Notes: generated from the letters alone by a model not told the origin. A stretch of 64,000 nucleotides of DNA from Synanceia verrucosa (GCA_029721515.1 CM056551.1:24104437-24168436); one strand, 5' to 3'. Positions 23,601-38,100 are shown, counted from the first letter of the stretch. Program-made: numbers and translations.

Positions 23601-23879
23601 CTCGTCTGCACTGACTCTGGTTGTTGCCATTCATTCACACAGAGGCTTTCACTCATGCTGAGTGGACCAAAGCACCGAGTGTCCAGCTGTAGCCTGTTTA
23701 AATTCAGACTTTTATGTTTTGCATTCATGCGTTGCAGTTTCACGTCATTCAGTCACCCAACTAGATTGCTCCATCAGACGGATTACCCGCATCAGTCAAT
23801 GAAGTACAACCATTGATTACACTGCCCCCCTCCCCCTCTCCATCCCTCTCTCCTCCTCCCACCACCATCTCTCCTTTTC

Positions 23880-24074
23880 GCTCTCTCCTTTCCTGAAGTA
23901 CTGCAGAGAGGGAGGACTGCATCGAAAAAAACTCTCAGTCGTGCGCCGGCAATTACCTGTGGTCCTCTTCTACAGTAACAAAAAAAGATATTTCTTTTCT
24001 TCCATAAAGCGAAAGCGGGGTCTGATGCAATGGGAAACTATCAGCCCAGTTCACTCCTCTCGCCATAAATGACG
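23880..24074 (+). other. sv2c: Probable sv2c non-coding first exon and promoter region
   Basis: A strong donor (ACG|GTAAGC) ends a candidate exon at 24074, on the correct strand upstream of the sv2c coding start at 29205. The stretch before it is pyrimidine-rich (23824-23895) and then becomes more GC-rich (GTGCGCCGGC). No TATA box was seen. The 5' end is approximate and the assignment to sv2c is inferred from position and the donor only. Confidence 0.4.
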
Positions 24075-27000
24075 GTAAGCAATTCCTACTTTTCCTTGAA
24101 AACATGCTGACTTAACACTTCCGAGTTAGAAAAATCCAATATTTTCGGTGATTTTTTTATGATCAGCTGTATCAAGTCAAGTTTTCAATATGCATCTTTC
24201 TAATGATATCTCCAACTAACATCTAAACTGAGCTGACTCATTATATAGGCTATTCATAAGTTTGTGCACCATTTCTATTAAAAGTTGGGCTGGTTTTCGG
24301 GCATGTGTTTTTTTTCTTTTGTGGGCTACAATAAACTGCGTCCATATGCCTCCTGCAAAAAAAAAAAAAAAAGAAGAAAGAAATCAGCATCATTAAGTGA
24401 AAGCAGCCAGGGATTTAGTTTCTGTACCTTTTTTGCTCTTTTGCATTTGTGAAATTTATTCAGCATAAGTGTGACAAAACGCCTCTGTATCCTTGTAGTT
24501 TAAAATATCTGTCAATTAATTTATCTGCTTGACCTATAACCTTTAAGTGGCTATTTGATTCCTTTATAAAAAAAAAAGAACGATAATGGAATACGTGTCC
24601 TTGGTATTATGAGAGTTTGGGCTTGTTGGCTGCGGACTGTGCATGCTGTATTGCAATCCAGCCACCTGCCCTGGGGCAGTTAAAGCACTCTGCACTGCCA
24701 CCAACAAGAGAAGAGGATGCGGGTGCAGGCAACTGACTCATCCGTGAATTGCACCTCAAGAGGCAGTGAGCAATTGACAGGCACACAGCCGGTGAACTGG
24801 AAATCTGTGGCACAGTGCTTTGTTTGCAATCTGAAGGCTGCTGTAGTAGTAACCCTGCTGGGTTAACTCTGAATGCATCTGTCAATGAAAAAGTGTTAGA
24901 AGTGATTGCAGCTTGCAGAATTCATTCCTTTGGCACCACTTCTCATTGATTTCAAGTTGATGTAGGTTTATTTTCTGCCATGGTAAACAACAATCCCATT
25001 GTAATTCAGAATGCCTCATCTGCATTCAATGGCACCTCCATCTCAAGGATCCACTGACCTGTAAATGTGTTCGTTTTCCTCAAGTTTATAGCACACGGGC
25101 TGTTTTAAGAGGAATGCATGTGTGTTTCACAGCACAGAGTACACTGTGCTGGTGATGTAGTAGCTGTGGGTGCATCACAAAAAGATACTGTCATTCTATC
25201 ACTTTTTGACAGGCACAGGCAAATAGGAAATTAATAGATCAGTCATTATTTTAGGGGCCCAGTAATATAGCTTAAATTACATTCAAGAACTTTATTGTCA
25301 TTGTTGTATCTATTTGAGAATTTGTGAAAGGCACCCATAAACACACTCCACCATGCATCACATGAGACAGTGAAGAATAATATCATTATTGTAAAGAAAT
25401 CACCAGTAAGTGTTCTGCATCGTGCGTGCCTTGCCTAATCATTGCGACACAAAGTGTAAGGTCTGCACCAGACTGTGGTGGTGGCACATTATGTTTTGTA
25501 TCTGCTATGTAAGCACTGTATTGTGTCAGCAGTGAGGTCTGGCAAGGCAGGCAGACCATATGTTTGCTAAGAAGATCAAACAGACACCAGTCTGATGCAA
25601 AAACAGAGACACACTTTACTCTCTGTAAATCTTCAGGGTGGGATGGGACATATTTTTATTAACTAAAGATATGATGTAACCTTAACATGGCTTGTAATCA
25701 GTTCTGCTTTTGAAGTTTTTATCGTGTGTAATTTTTTAAAAAATATTTGCTATTCTCCATCTGTAGAGACAACCATTTTGTCCTCTGTTTTGCCTCCATT
25801 TATTCTGTCGTTAATACTTCTCGTATACCCCCCACCTCTCTCGTCCTCTCTGCCCCACCACTCAGTCAGTAATGGCATCAGTGCTTGATGAAATCTCCTA
25901 ACGGAAGACGTCCCGAGCTGGTTGTGCCTCTGCCTTCCAGATGAGGTCATGGGCTCTCCGTTTTGATGGGATTACATGCGGCTCTGCCCACTTAGAGATT
26001 GGACCTGCTCTTTCTGATGCTAATAGAACAAACCAGCCGTCAAGCCACTGTGCTTGCGCATGTCTTTGAAAGGGCAGAATACCGACAAGTCAAGTCTGAC
26101 TGAGACGGAAAATATTTGTGGTTCCTATTGGCCAAGGGATTGGTTCAAGTTATATTGCACCAGGCCATTTAAAAATAAACATAAGGCAGAAAATTACCAC
26201 TTCAAAAAGCATTTTAAGAGGTGTAACCAACATGCATTTATTGTAGCATTTTACCGCATTAACAATAACTGTAAAAAAAAAGAAAAGAGAAGCCCTCAGC
26301 TGCCCTCATTGTTTTGCGTCATTACCTTTTTTTGTACTGTGTCAGGGTCGGGCTGCACTCAGCCAAAAAGGCATTATTGATTTTCTTTCAAGTTATCATG
26401 AAAAATATTAAGTGTTTGTCACCTCCAGCAGTTATGGGTCAAGCAACCCGAAAATCTAGGAGCAGAATCGATTGTTTTCTTCTTATTCTAACAACCTGTT
26501 TGCCTATACAGCTGTTTGGTGACTGCTGGACTCAAGGAAGAACGGCACTAACAATGGCATTTAATTTTCTTCAGTGTATTTTAAGTTTTTCTGACAGAGG
26601 GTGTCCATGTCGTTATTACAATATTTAGTATGTGCATCTATTAATTTATTTTGCTCATTATCAGCTTCATTACAGTGCCACTGTTGGCTAATTAATTTGT
26701 GATAAGCAGTGAAAGGGTGTGCTTAAACGGACTGAGTTTACTTTTTCCAAATTGTTTTTCTTGAGTTGGATGTATGGCCAAATCTCTAATCTCTTCATTG
26801 GTCTGCATGGGTAAATTTGGGGCCAAGTGATACTTGACTTGGTGTTTTTTTTAGTATTCTAAAGAGGTTGAAGGAAAGCAGGGACACTATCCATCATGCT
26901 GACAGGGGTGTTGCCAGAGCAAGGCCTATTTTCAGCCATCCTCACATGGTTCATAGCAACGGTACACACACTTTATCAAATCTGTTTAATTGTAAAGAAC

Positions 27001-27999
27001 AGCGATGCCCTGCAGGACAGTGTGGCTTCCTTATGTTTCAATACATATCCTCATCACTGCGTTGGTTTGCGATTATCAGCAGACAATATAATCAAATATT
27101 TGAGTGTTTGGTTGCCTAGAAGGAAAGTAACTAATAAGGTAAAGCTGAATTTACAGCTAGAGGTGTGTTGACTGAAGCTTGGATGAAGACAGTGTACATT
27201 AACTTGATAAATGGTAATGCTGAAGATGAATGGGGGTTTAGAAACAGAGACTGGTTAAATGTGGTTACCTGTTGGTTGGGATCGCTCCCACTGCTCGAGC
27301 TGTCTGTGCTGTTGAGGCGTCGTCAGCTGCGGTCAGGTGAGGTTGATTGTCTGTGAGCTCGGGCGTCCTCTGAGCTTCATCACCGCTGACAGCGGCCCTC
27401 ACCATACACCCCATTGATTCTCTGACAGGCAGGATGTGTCGCCTTTGGCAGGTGTGTGTATGTGTGCGTACTCGTTCAAGTAAAAATGACGTTTGATAGC
27501 CATCATGACCTGATCTCGAAACGATAAATAGCATCAGTTCAGTGACACCACTGAACTCTGACACCACAGGCACATTCAAAATGATCCCTTTTCTTTAAAA
27601 AAATGTACTAGATAGAGAAGTTCATACATGACAAGAGGCTCCAATATTCCATGCTTGAGTGGAATTTTGTCAAACACCACAATACTGATCTCAGACAAAC
27701 AGTCTTATAAAAAGCTATTTGTATGAATCATCCTTAGGACAATGTCTGAGGTGTCAATATAGGTATTAAGAAATTATCAGAGGAGGGTGCTCACTAGCAC
27801 AGAAGTCATCCAATGAGAAAAAAGGGATTAGGAGAGTCACCTTGAATCACCAGTGTCGTTTTGCCCAGTAAAATTGCATTATGGGAGCTGGAGCTGGCCC
27901 TGATTTGTGTCCTCCTGACAAGGCTTCAGTGTTCATTAGAGGCTGTGGTGAGCAGCTCCTAGACACACGGGAACCAGACACACACTGGACAGCTCTGAC

Positions 28000-28030
<31 letters not shown>

Positions 28031-28994
28031 CAACCATCTCCAGCCTCCCATTTAAATGACTAAATTCAACAGTAATTTGTTTTGACAGTGGTTGTGTTTC
28101 TGCACTATATGACACAGCGCAGAAAAACACAGTCTGTGGAGGCAACATGATGATGAAGTGTGAAACACAGTTTGATCACTCACATGATATCATGTTACAT
28201 CATTGGTGCTGTTATGCTGGGGTCTCCCTCCCATCAGTACTGCCTACCGACAGGGCTTCCCCATCCATGCTGTGAGTGCACACTCACAAATGTGCATGGC
28301 GTGTTGACATATGTTAGAGTCTTTCTGCTTAATTATTTATATGTGGTTCTTACAAGTGTGTGTGACCCATGTATGTGCCAAAGACACCTGACAGCAGAGT
28401 CAGGTGTGTGTGCTTGCAGTATCTGTATTCACTCCTCCATTTCTCCTTTCCTCCTTTCTTTTCCAGGATTAAATATGACAGTGTCGTTCCGGTCGGCTTG
28501 TCACTCTCATTATAATAAACCAGCTCGTTATTGGGGGCAAATTGATTTAGGACAGAGCCTTGTTTATTGGCCTCTGTTCCTCAGAGCTGATCATGAGTCA
28601 GCAGATTCAGCATCTCTGCTTAAAATGATCACCTTTTCACGTCTAAGTGCAACTTATGAAATATAGAACAAGGAGAGGACATTGGATATTCATTTTGTAT
28701 GAAAACGGAGAGCTATACAGCAAAAACCTTTTTCCTCATGTCACTCCAAATGAGTAAAGGGTCTGGGAGAATGGTACATGATTAAAGAGTTTGTGCTGTC
28801 TGTGGTGTCACCTGTTAGTCTGGGATAGTTTTGAATGAGGCGGGGAAGAGATGACTTATTGGCACTATCTGATAAACATCTCCCTCTCTTTTACTTTCTC
28901 CCTCTTTTCTCTCTGATCTCTCCCTTGTTCTTCCTCCTGCTTCTTCTCTCTCTTTTTATCTGTCTGCCCATTACCCTTCCCCCGTCCCTCTCAG
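24075..28994. other. sv2c: sv2c 5' intron (inferred)
   Basis: No recognisable exon. It contains a (CA)n run at 28000-28022 and a pyrimidine-rich tract at about 28860-28994, ending in a good acceptor (CCCTCTCAG). The acceptor would open the exon that carries the start codon. Confidence 0.5.
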
Positions 28995-29204
28995 CCTGGC
29001 CGATGATTGCCGCAGCCATTGAGGGTTATCTCCTGTGGTGACTTGCAGACTCAAGAGTTTTCTCCCCTGCTGCACCTCAAGACCATCTGATCTCACCATT
29101 CCTGCAATTCTGCCGCAAGATTCACCCATCTTACTCCCCTTCCCTATTTCTTCTACTTCTAAGTATTTTTTGAACCCCTGTGAAGACCCCCTGGTGGAGT
29201 CATA

Positions 29205-32200
29205 ATGGAGGACACTTACAATAACAGGACTTCCCTGGCTAAGGGGGCCAAGGACATGGTCAAGGAAGCCAAGCGGCATGCAAAAAAGAAAGTCAACAAG
29301 GTGGTGGACCGCGCCACAGATGAGTACGCATCCCACCATAACTATAGCCGATTCCAGGATGAGGAGGACCAAGATGAGGATTTCTATCAAAACCCTCCGA
29401 GGCAGGATGGAGAGGGCTACCATGACAACGAGGAGGGCTCCAGCGATGCAACAGAGGGCCATGATGATGAGGATGAGATCTACGAGGGCGAGTACCAGGG
29501 GATCCCTTCAGCAGGAGATAGGAAGCAAAAGGATGGCCAGGTGGCACTGGGGCAACCGCTGTCAGATGCCACAAGGGACCGTAAGGTGCTGGAGCAGGAG
29601 AGACAGGCTGACGAGGAGGAGCTGGCCCAACAATACGAGCTGATCATCCAGGAGTGTGGCCATGGGAGGTTCCAGTGGCAGCTGTTCCTGGTGCTCGGGC
29701 TGGCGCTCATGTCAGATGGGGTGGAGGTGTTTGTGGTGGGCTTTGTGCTTCCCAGCGCAGAGACAGACATGTGTGTGCCCAACTCCAGCTCAGGATGGCT
29801 AGGTAAGAGACACTGTGTGTGGTGGCGAGTGTGCGTGCATGCATGTGCTAAAAGGACATTATGCAATTCCTGCAATATTAATTAAATTATGCCAATTTGA
29901 TTATGATTGATGATTCATTCTAGGTCTGTCACTGTGGGACAATAAAGTGCCCAATATTACAAAGTGACTTTGGTATGGAAAAGGGATGGGTATGCATGGA
30001 GCACTGACTGAAATTTATGAAGGGTTCACTGTCTTTTCTGGCTCTGGAAGAGAAAATAACCCTGGTGATGTCATAACGATATCATCAGGATTATATTAGC
30101 TTAGGTCTGGAGACTGAATTTCTAACATTATGGGAAATGCAGGATAATTAGCTTTTCACACTTAACCCATGCTAGGATCAAAAACTCAGGACATCTTGAT
30201 CTCTGCTCTACAGTCTTTTAAATCACAAGTGCAACAACTTCTACATCCATCCATCCACTTTCTACCGCTTATCCTCCCATAGGGTCGTGGGGGGGCTGGA
30301 GCCTATCCCAGCTGTCTTAGGGTGCAAGGCAGGGTACACTCTGGACATGTCTCCAGTTCATCACAGGACACACAGAGACAGACAACCACTCACACTCACA
30401 TTCACACCTACAGACAATTTAAATTAACCAATTAAACTAATCCCCATGCATGTTTTTGGATGGTGGAAGGAAGCCAGAGTACCCGGAGAGAACCCACACA
30501 GACACGGGGAGAACATGCAAACTCCACACAGAAAGGCCCCGGGCCGGGATTCGAACCCGGGCCGGGATTCGAACCCGGTACCTTCTTGCTATGAGGTGAC
30601 AGCAACTTCTACATGCTACATATTAAAATCATGGCCCGAATTAGCATTTAGCGTGCAACTAGTAAATAAAAGGTCACACTGTGGAATATTGTTTGTCTTA
30701 AAAGATAAAATGTTTGCATTATACGTGTGTTGTGTTTCACATGGATGAGGTGTTTCGGTCCACTGGTCTCTGTGTCAGGATTAAGAGGGTAGCAGCAAAT
30801 ATTCCCTGAGTGCTCGTTGTGTTGAGTCCCAGCAGTCCCGATGGCTGCAGGTGTATAATCCATCACCACAGAGCTGTGTACAGGGGCTGACTCACTGTGT
30901 CAGTACCAGAGTGGAGAGGACATTAATTCAGGCACGCAGCCCTTAGATACTAACTGCCACAGAGAGACATGACAATACATCAACTGCACCGCAACATCTG
31001 ATGCAAAACTGATAAGGCAAGGCTTTTCAAGAATGGAGGTTTTGACTGAAAGTTTGAAACATTCGGATTGCGGTTGACTGACGTCTAAAATATGCATCAT
31101 ACTTTAATGATTTGTATATTTGCTGAAAGAGTTCCTTATGTCTGTTAAAGCCTCACAAGATGTGGTGTGATGCACCTTCATTTTTCTGCCTCATTCTAAG
31201 CACCCATGTAAACTCTTTTCTTCCTCTTTAACCAAGCAAAGTCCTGCAGGCATTCACGCTCCATGCTCTGCTTCCCCTTGTTCGTGACTCCAACCCTCAC
31301 CCCCTATCCCACTCTCTCTCTCTCACCCTCCATTCTCCATGTGTCTCTCTTTTCTTCTTCCATCCTCCCCCATTCTCCTTTCCTTTTTGCTACTGATTGC
31401 CCTGAGGCTCCTCCCCGTTTAGGTGAACATGATTGTGTGCGTGTGTGTGTGCATGCATCTGAGCATAGCCTACATGATTACTATGACCTTGTTGGTATCC
31501 GTTTGGAGTTTTCCAGAGTAATTACACTTAATTACAGCCAACAAAATGAAGTGAGTTGGTGTTTTACAGGTGCCATGGCAATATTTCATTGCCTTGATGT
31601 GCAGAAATAAACAACAGCCAGTTAAGTCTGTGGATGAATTTGATTAAGGAAGGGGTCTCATTTTTCATGCATTTCCTATAATCTGTATTAAATCAAGCAG
31701 GACAATATGATTTTATTTTGCAGTGACAGTTACAATAAGATATCCTCTTCATAGAGGTCTGGTGCCAGCAATAAAGAATGGCTTTCAGGTCACAGGGTCT
31801 AGTCCACCCATATCTGAACCCACTCAGGTATAGTTTCAACAGCATGGTCGCTATTCAGTTTACCACAAGTGACGAGTTTAGCATGTGAAGTCAATGAGGT
31901 TAGGGTGATAATGTATTTATTTTATTGGAAACTTTCAATTCACACTCATTTTATTGGCATAGTTTTGCCATTTGGTGTTTGGTTGGTGTCACCTGAGCTG
32001 GACTCACATCATACTGTTGTTACATTGTGCAGTTCAATATACCAACATAACAGACAGAGACAGAATCAAGATGCACTGAGCTGAGTGTTATGGGATAATG
32101 CAGTGTGATAAAAGCACAGGCCTGAATTGAATGGATGATTAAAATGTTAATTAAATTACAGAATTTAGTTTGGTTCTATATCTGTATCCCAATATCACAG

Positions 32201-34723
32201 GAAACTTTGATGCTGGAGTGAGAAGGGCTGAAATACTATACATAAGAGTGGTAGGGAAGCAGCAGGGAAAACAAACACGGTGAGATGCATGGTGTGATGA
32301 ACAGGGAAGAGGAGAGGAGGAGGGACAGCTTTGAAGCAGAGAAATTGCCAAGTTCGAGAGGAGTAATGGGGAGAGAGGTGTGGGTGGATGGGATGGGAGG
32401 GGAGGGATGGGAGATTGGTGATACACCAACAATGTGAGGGAGAGGCTCAGCTATCATCTCAGACACAATAGACAATGGGGGCACATCATCCTATCATTAC
32501 TTGTTTGTTCTCTTGGCTTGTCTTTTCCCTGCTGAAACTCCCCTCATTTCTCCCTCTGAGTCTCGACTTGTTTTCATTTAACATCCATCTCCCCTCTCTG
32601 CCATCGTCTACTCCTCCCCTCCTTTCTTGTGTCCGCTCTACTTGATCTTCTTTTCGTTCTTACTTCCCCTGTCTGCTGATCTCTTGTACCTTTTTCTTCC
32701 CTGTGCTTCTTTGTATCCCAGCTTTGTCTCCTTGCAAGCTCTAGCTCCACTATTCTCCTTTTCTGTGTCTTTTCCTCCATCGTCGCCCCCCCTTCTTTCT
32801 TCCTGTCTTTACGAACCAGCAGACAGGCTGTGTGGGGCTGCGTGGTCCAGGGGCAGCTGAGCATGGCTAAACTGCAGTAAGATCGCAGCGTCACTGCGGA
32901 GATTACACGACCTGAGTAGTGCAGCTCTACATCATGTGGGAGAATGTGAGTGTGTGGTAGGGAGAAAGGAGTGTGTGTATCAACCAAACATGCTGCCACC
33001 AGCAATATCAGCCAGAAGTAAACCATATTTAACTGCTCGCTCTTATCAGAGGTTCATAGCATCACCATATTTCATGCGAATTATCCACACACATATGTAA
33101 TGAAGGTTGTATCATTACTGATGCTGAGTGAGTCATTTTACAACCTGCCCCCTAAGCTCCACAATAGGCTACTTTCATATAGATTCATTGAAATCCTTCC
33201 CCCACTGATATGACTTAAATGTGACAAAAAGCTTCAATCTCTTTTTCTGCGGAGGTGGCAGAAGACGGAGGCATGAATCCGATCAAACTGACATGATGTA
33301 GTACAAATGTGATTACACGCTGCTCAGTGTGTAAAGGAGCTGATGACAGTGGAGCAAAGAGGGAACTAAGGCAAATAAATGAGAGGGGAAGCACATAGAA
33401 GAAGAGAAAAACAGGAGTGGAGTAGGGAGAAAAGGAGGAGAAATGAGGGAGAAGCGAGCCAAGAAATTGGAAAGCAATAGGAGGGCACACAAGCTGAGAG
33501 AAAGAGAGATGGAGGAAAGGTTGGGAAGAGAGGCACGAAAGGGAAGGAGAGATGGGGAACCAGGATAGGTAAAACTAAAATAAAAATTGAGAGGTGTAGG
33601 AAACATATCTAATAGGGAGAAGTACCACAGTATAGTGTACACCAGGCACCGTGTTGTATGATAGCTTCATCATTAAGAATAAACCAGGACGGGTGTTTTG
33701 CACGACACCAAAGCAGTTTGCAGCACTAAGAGTGAAGCGCATCAAAGCATGAAATCAGAGAAGAGGTCGTGATGCAGCTCAGCGCTCCCACGGCTCTCAG
33801 GGGGCTCCTCTGGATGTGACAGGACAGAAAACACTGCACCATGGCCTTCCCCTTCCTCCCCCTCTTCCCTCTCATTCTCTCACCCTATCTTACAATTACT
33901 GAACTCGCCTCCCTCATTATCTTTTTCTCTCTTTTGTCCCCCCCCACTCTTCATCGCTTTTGCTTTCCTCTGCCATTCACATATGTCATCTGCTTGCATT
34001 TAAGCTTGCTCCTGTATACATTTTCATTTTTTGATCTTCCCTCCATCATCTAGTTCCCTAGTGGCTGGTTTAGTTACAGCAAAAGAGCTTAAATATATTT
34101 GTAATATTTTAATATGTGAATTATATTCACTCATTGGTCCTGTGTGTGCGTGAGTGAGGCAGTGTCTTACTCCATATCTTGTTCCTTGGAATTTGAGCCT
34201 GTGATTTTGCTGAATATTAACCATTCCTGGAGATGTGTTTTGACATCTCAACAGAGTGTCATGGGGCAAAACCTTTTGCTGCTGCCTGAGAGGTCTCCTG
34301 ACACACTGTCATTTTCTGATGGTGCTCAGAGTCTATATGGGTCATCAAGTCCAAATTCAGCTGTATTTCTGCACTACTTGACATCTATTCAAGGAGATCT
34401 GTTTCTAATGTGTCTTGTCAATGTTTCAGAAAGTGTACATTTTCCCCTTAAAAACTTTGAATTTGATCACTATGCAATTTCAGAATGTTTGGTCTTCAAA
34501 TTATGCTGAACTGTCTATTGATGGTCCTACTAAATCATTGACGTACGAGGTGATGGCACTCTTTAATTACAATACACTGGTCGAAACCTCATTATTTCCA
34601 ATGTGTTCAGTATTGACAAATTGACTGTAGCTTGTCTGAGCATCAGGCTAATGAAATGTTGAAACATTTTATTTTGTCATCTGTGTACGTTATACTGTTA
34701 AGCTGTACAGCTGTACACACACA

Positions 34724-34761
<38 letters not shown>

Positions 34762-35103
34762 TGTGTGTTACTCAGGTTATGGGGACTTTACATTGACTTA
34801 CATTCTTTTCATAGACACTTACCTTCACTATAACTATAACCAGTACTTGCATAATCCTAACCCTAAACCTAACCAAAATCTAAATTTACACTATTATTAA
34901 ATCTTTACTCTGAAATGTAATAGTAGTGTAATAGTTGGGGACATGCATTTTGTCCCCAGAAGGAAGATGAGTCCCTACAATGTGTGTTTCAACAGATACA
35001 TGACCCCTGTAATGTTAGTAATATGTGCCCACACACACATGGTAAACAGGTCAACCACCAGTCAGAAGGTTTCATATACATATATATATATATACACACA
35101 CAC

Positions 35104-35155
<52 letters not shown>

Positions 35156-38100
35156 TATATATATATATAGATATATATCTATATCTATATATCTATATCT
35201 ATATATATATATATATATATATATTTATGTATATATATACAGTCATGGAAAAAATTATTAGACCACCCTTGTTTTCTTCAATTTCTTGTTCATTCTAATA
35301 TCTGGTACCACTAAACGTATAATACAATGAACACAACAAAAAATGCAGCTGGTCACATAATACTTTATGTCCTATTTGACATTCTTAAGCTTAATTGAGT
35401 CCCAGGGTATATAAGAGGCCATTTCATGTCACAAGCAGCACTGCACATGCAAAGGCCTAGAGTGGTTTCCTGCTTACATTCAAGCCGTAGCACAACTCAG
35501 AAGTTGTCAGCTCTCACATAATGGCTAAAACAAAAGAATTATGTGAAGCAACAAAGGCAGCCATCTTGGCACTGCTGGAAATTGGCATGAGTGAGAGACA
35601 GGTAGCGAAAAAACTGAAGATCTCCAAGACAGCCGTTCATTCCAACAAAAAAAAAACAAGCTGAACATGGCACTACCAAATTGCTACCTGGCCGTGGCAG
35701 GAAACGTCTTTCTACCCCACGAGATGACCTTGCACTCATCCGTTCCTGTGTCAGGAATCGTCGTCAGACCTCCAGGGACCTTAAAAATGAGTGGGCACTG
35801 TCGAGAAATGTGACTTGCTCGGCAAGGACAGTTCGAAACCGACTTGTTGAAGCTGGTTTGAAGTCACACAGAGCACGCAAGAAGCCCTTCATCAATGAAA
35901 GGCAGAGGAAGGCCCGGTTACTCTTTGCTCGAGACCACAAGGATTGGACTGTTGATGATTGGGCTAAGGTTCTCTTCAGTGATGAATCCAATTTTGAATT
36001 GATGCCCACTCCAGCCAACTTACTGGTTAGGCGGAAGCCTGGAGAAGCTTACAACCCAGACTGTCTTGCCCTTACAGTAAAACATGGGGGTGGATCAGTC
36101 ATGATCTGGGGTTGTTTCAGTCTGAGTGGAACAGGGCAAATGCAATTGTGTGAAGGCCGAATGAACCAGGTCAAGTACAGGACTACCCTTGAAAACAGTC
36201 TTCTTCCATCAGCTGGAAAACTCTTTCCTGCCTCGAATGACTGGATTTTCCAACAAGACAATGCCCCTTGCCACACGGCAAGGTCAGTTAAAGCCTGGAT
36301 GGAGAACCACAACATTCGCACCATGCCTTGGCCTGCTCAATCACCAGATCTTAATCCAATTGAAAACCTGTGGAAAATCATCAAACTCAAAATGGAGAAC
36401 CACAAGCCCAAAAACAAAGAAAATTTGTTTGAATTTGTCCAACAGGAATGGGCTGCTGTGACAGCAGAACAATGTCAGAAGCTGGTGGAGAGCATGCCAA
36501 GACGCATGGCTGCAGTCATCAAAAACAATGGTTATGCAATCAAGTATTAACTCTTGTGTGTATCATGTGTTTAAAGCAAACAGAAAAGAAAACATGGAAT
36601 GCTTAAAAGTAGTGTTTTTGGCGGTACAATGCCATAGCTATTGATGTAAGAATTTAAGTAATTTTGGTTATTATCAAGAAAACCATGGAAAATGAATAAT
36701 CCTTAGTTCTTAAATTAAACTCTCATGAGCTATTTTTGTTGTTATCATTATAATTGTCCAAACAAATGTACCTTTAGTTGAGCCAGGCATTAAAATTAAC
36801 AAGAAATTGAAGAAAACAAGGGTGGTCTAATAATTTTTTCCATGACTGTATATATCAATGGATGACATGGATATATAATCAATGGAAGACATTGATTTTT
36901 GCCTAATCTTGGACAGCACAGCAGTTAAACATACAGGCTTAAAAATGTTAATGTATAACTGTGAAACTGCACCTTGGGGCGTCCACATGTAACTCAGCCT
37001 GTGTCCGGGACAGTCAGTAAAGTTAATGATGTTGTGCCTACATGCAGCAAGTAAATGCTCATCTTACTTGTTCCTGTTTTTCTGCAGAGCAGATTTTGAG
37101 GAGAAGATATGTGTGTTTCGATAAAGGTATTAAGAGAAAAATACTTTGAAAATCCAATGATCTTTCACATCTGGAGGTCAATAGAGCAAACACACTGGCA
37201 TTTTTTTTAACTTTGATCCCTTTGGATTTGAAAATATTACTACCATGTAATCTGGAAAGACTCGTCAGTGTGTATCCTGAGATTTTTGCTGTAGTATACT
37301 AACTGCTTGGTTGGAGTCCAAAAGCCACAGGAAATAGAACTGTATCGCTGTGACGTCACACTGACGGTGGAGGGTGACTCATTGGGAAAAGATTCCTCTT
37401 GGGGCAAAAGATGCACAATTCTGCTGAAATATGTCTCATAATTTTCTGATTTGACAGGTTAATGCTACACAAAGTACCTTCCTGGTGATGAGACATACCT
37501 CATTTATGTCTGTGCTATATTTGGATTATATTACACTTTAGTGTACTACTTTTCTCTTTGCTGGCACTGCTGACATCATGCTCAGAGATTCTGTGCAGCA
37601 AGTTGGACAGAACATCAATAAATTCATTACGTAATGGACTGGACTGTGATGGATGTACTCCCTAGTCAACAGTTTTATTGCTCTGTTTTTAAAGGACATT
37701 AAAGTAACAGAAATCAGAGGTTATTTCTTTGTCTGTTTTGTACCAGACCATGCCAAAAAACAGTCCAATTTTTTGCGTGGAAAGTGAAGTGCTGAGACAA
37801 AATGAAAAGGCCTCTGGATGTTTGGATGCATGATAATTAAATGAGTAGCCAGTGGGTGTTTTCTTGTGTACTGTACATCAAGCCTTTCCTTAATGAAGCA
37901 AAAGTGAACTGTGCATAGACTGGAGACTTCCGTTAAATTTAGAAATGAATTTATGGTCCCTTCAGGCGTATATCTAGATGGCTGCCAAATGTGACAGATA
38001 GGTGGGTTTTGACCCCTGAAGCGAGAGAGTCAAACAGATATCTGCTCACAGTAGAGGAGAAGAGACCTGACTGCAGAGAGGAAATGCATCTTGCTTTTAA

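Larger units (their letters stand above)
18843..23850. other. poc5-sv2c spacer
   Basis: About 5 kb with no recognisable exon on either strand. Frames of up to 172 codons occur but are low-complexity or unsupported. Contents I can name: a diverged dispersed repeat at 18936-19075, an (AAT)n run at 22029-22057, a (TG)n run at 22377-22409, and inverted TAA/TTA repeats at 23436-23600. The rest is unique-looking AT-rich sequence that may hold enhancers, which cannot be judged from one sequence. Confidence 0.6.

Noticed and set aside
28160..28666. 168-codon frame in the sv2c 5' intron
   Set aside because: Cysteine- and serine-rich random-looking translation with no recognised domain, inside a presumed intron.
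28971..29462. 163-codon minus-strand frame opposite the first sv2c coding exon
   Set aside because: It is antisense to a well-supported exon, whose acidic codon bias creates open frames on the other strand. No independent splice or homology support.
30546..30578. A genuine tRNA gene at the GGTTCGAATCC motif
   Set aside because: No cloverleaf can be built around it; it is the B box of a SINE-like copy with target duplication.
32574..33026. 150-codon minus-strand frame
   Set aside because: A translated polypyrimidine/polypurine block (runs of K, R, E); compositional, not coding.
35681..36550. The 289-codon frame as a host gene
   Set aside because: It is the transposase body of a Tc1 element bounded by inverted repeats and TA duplications.
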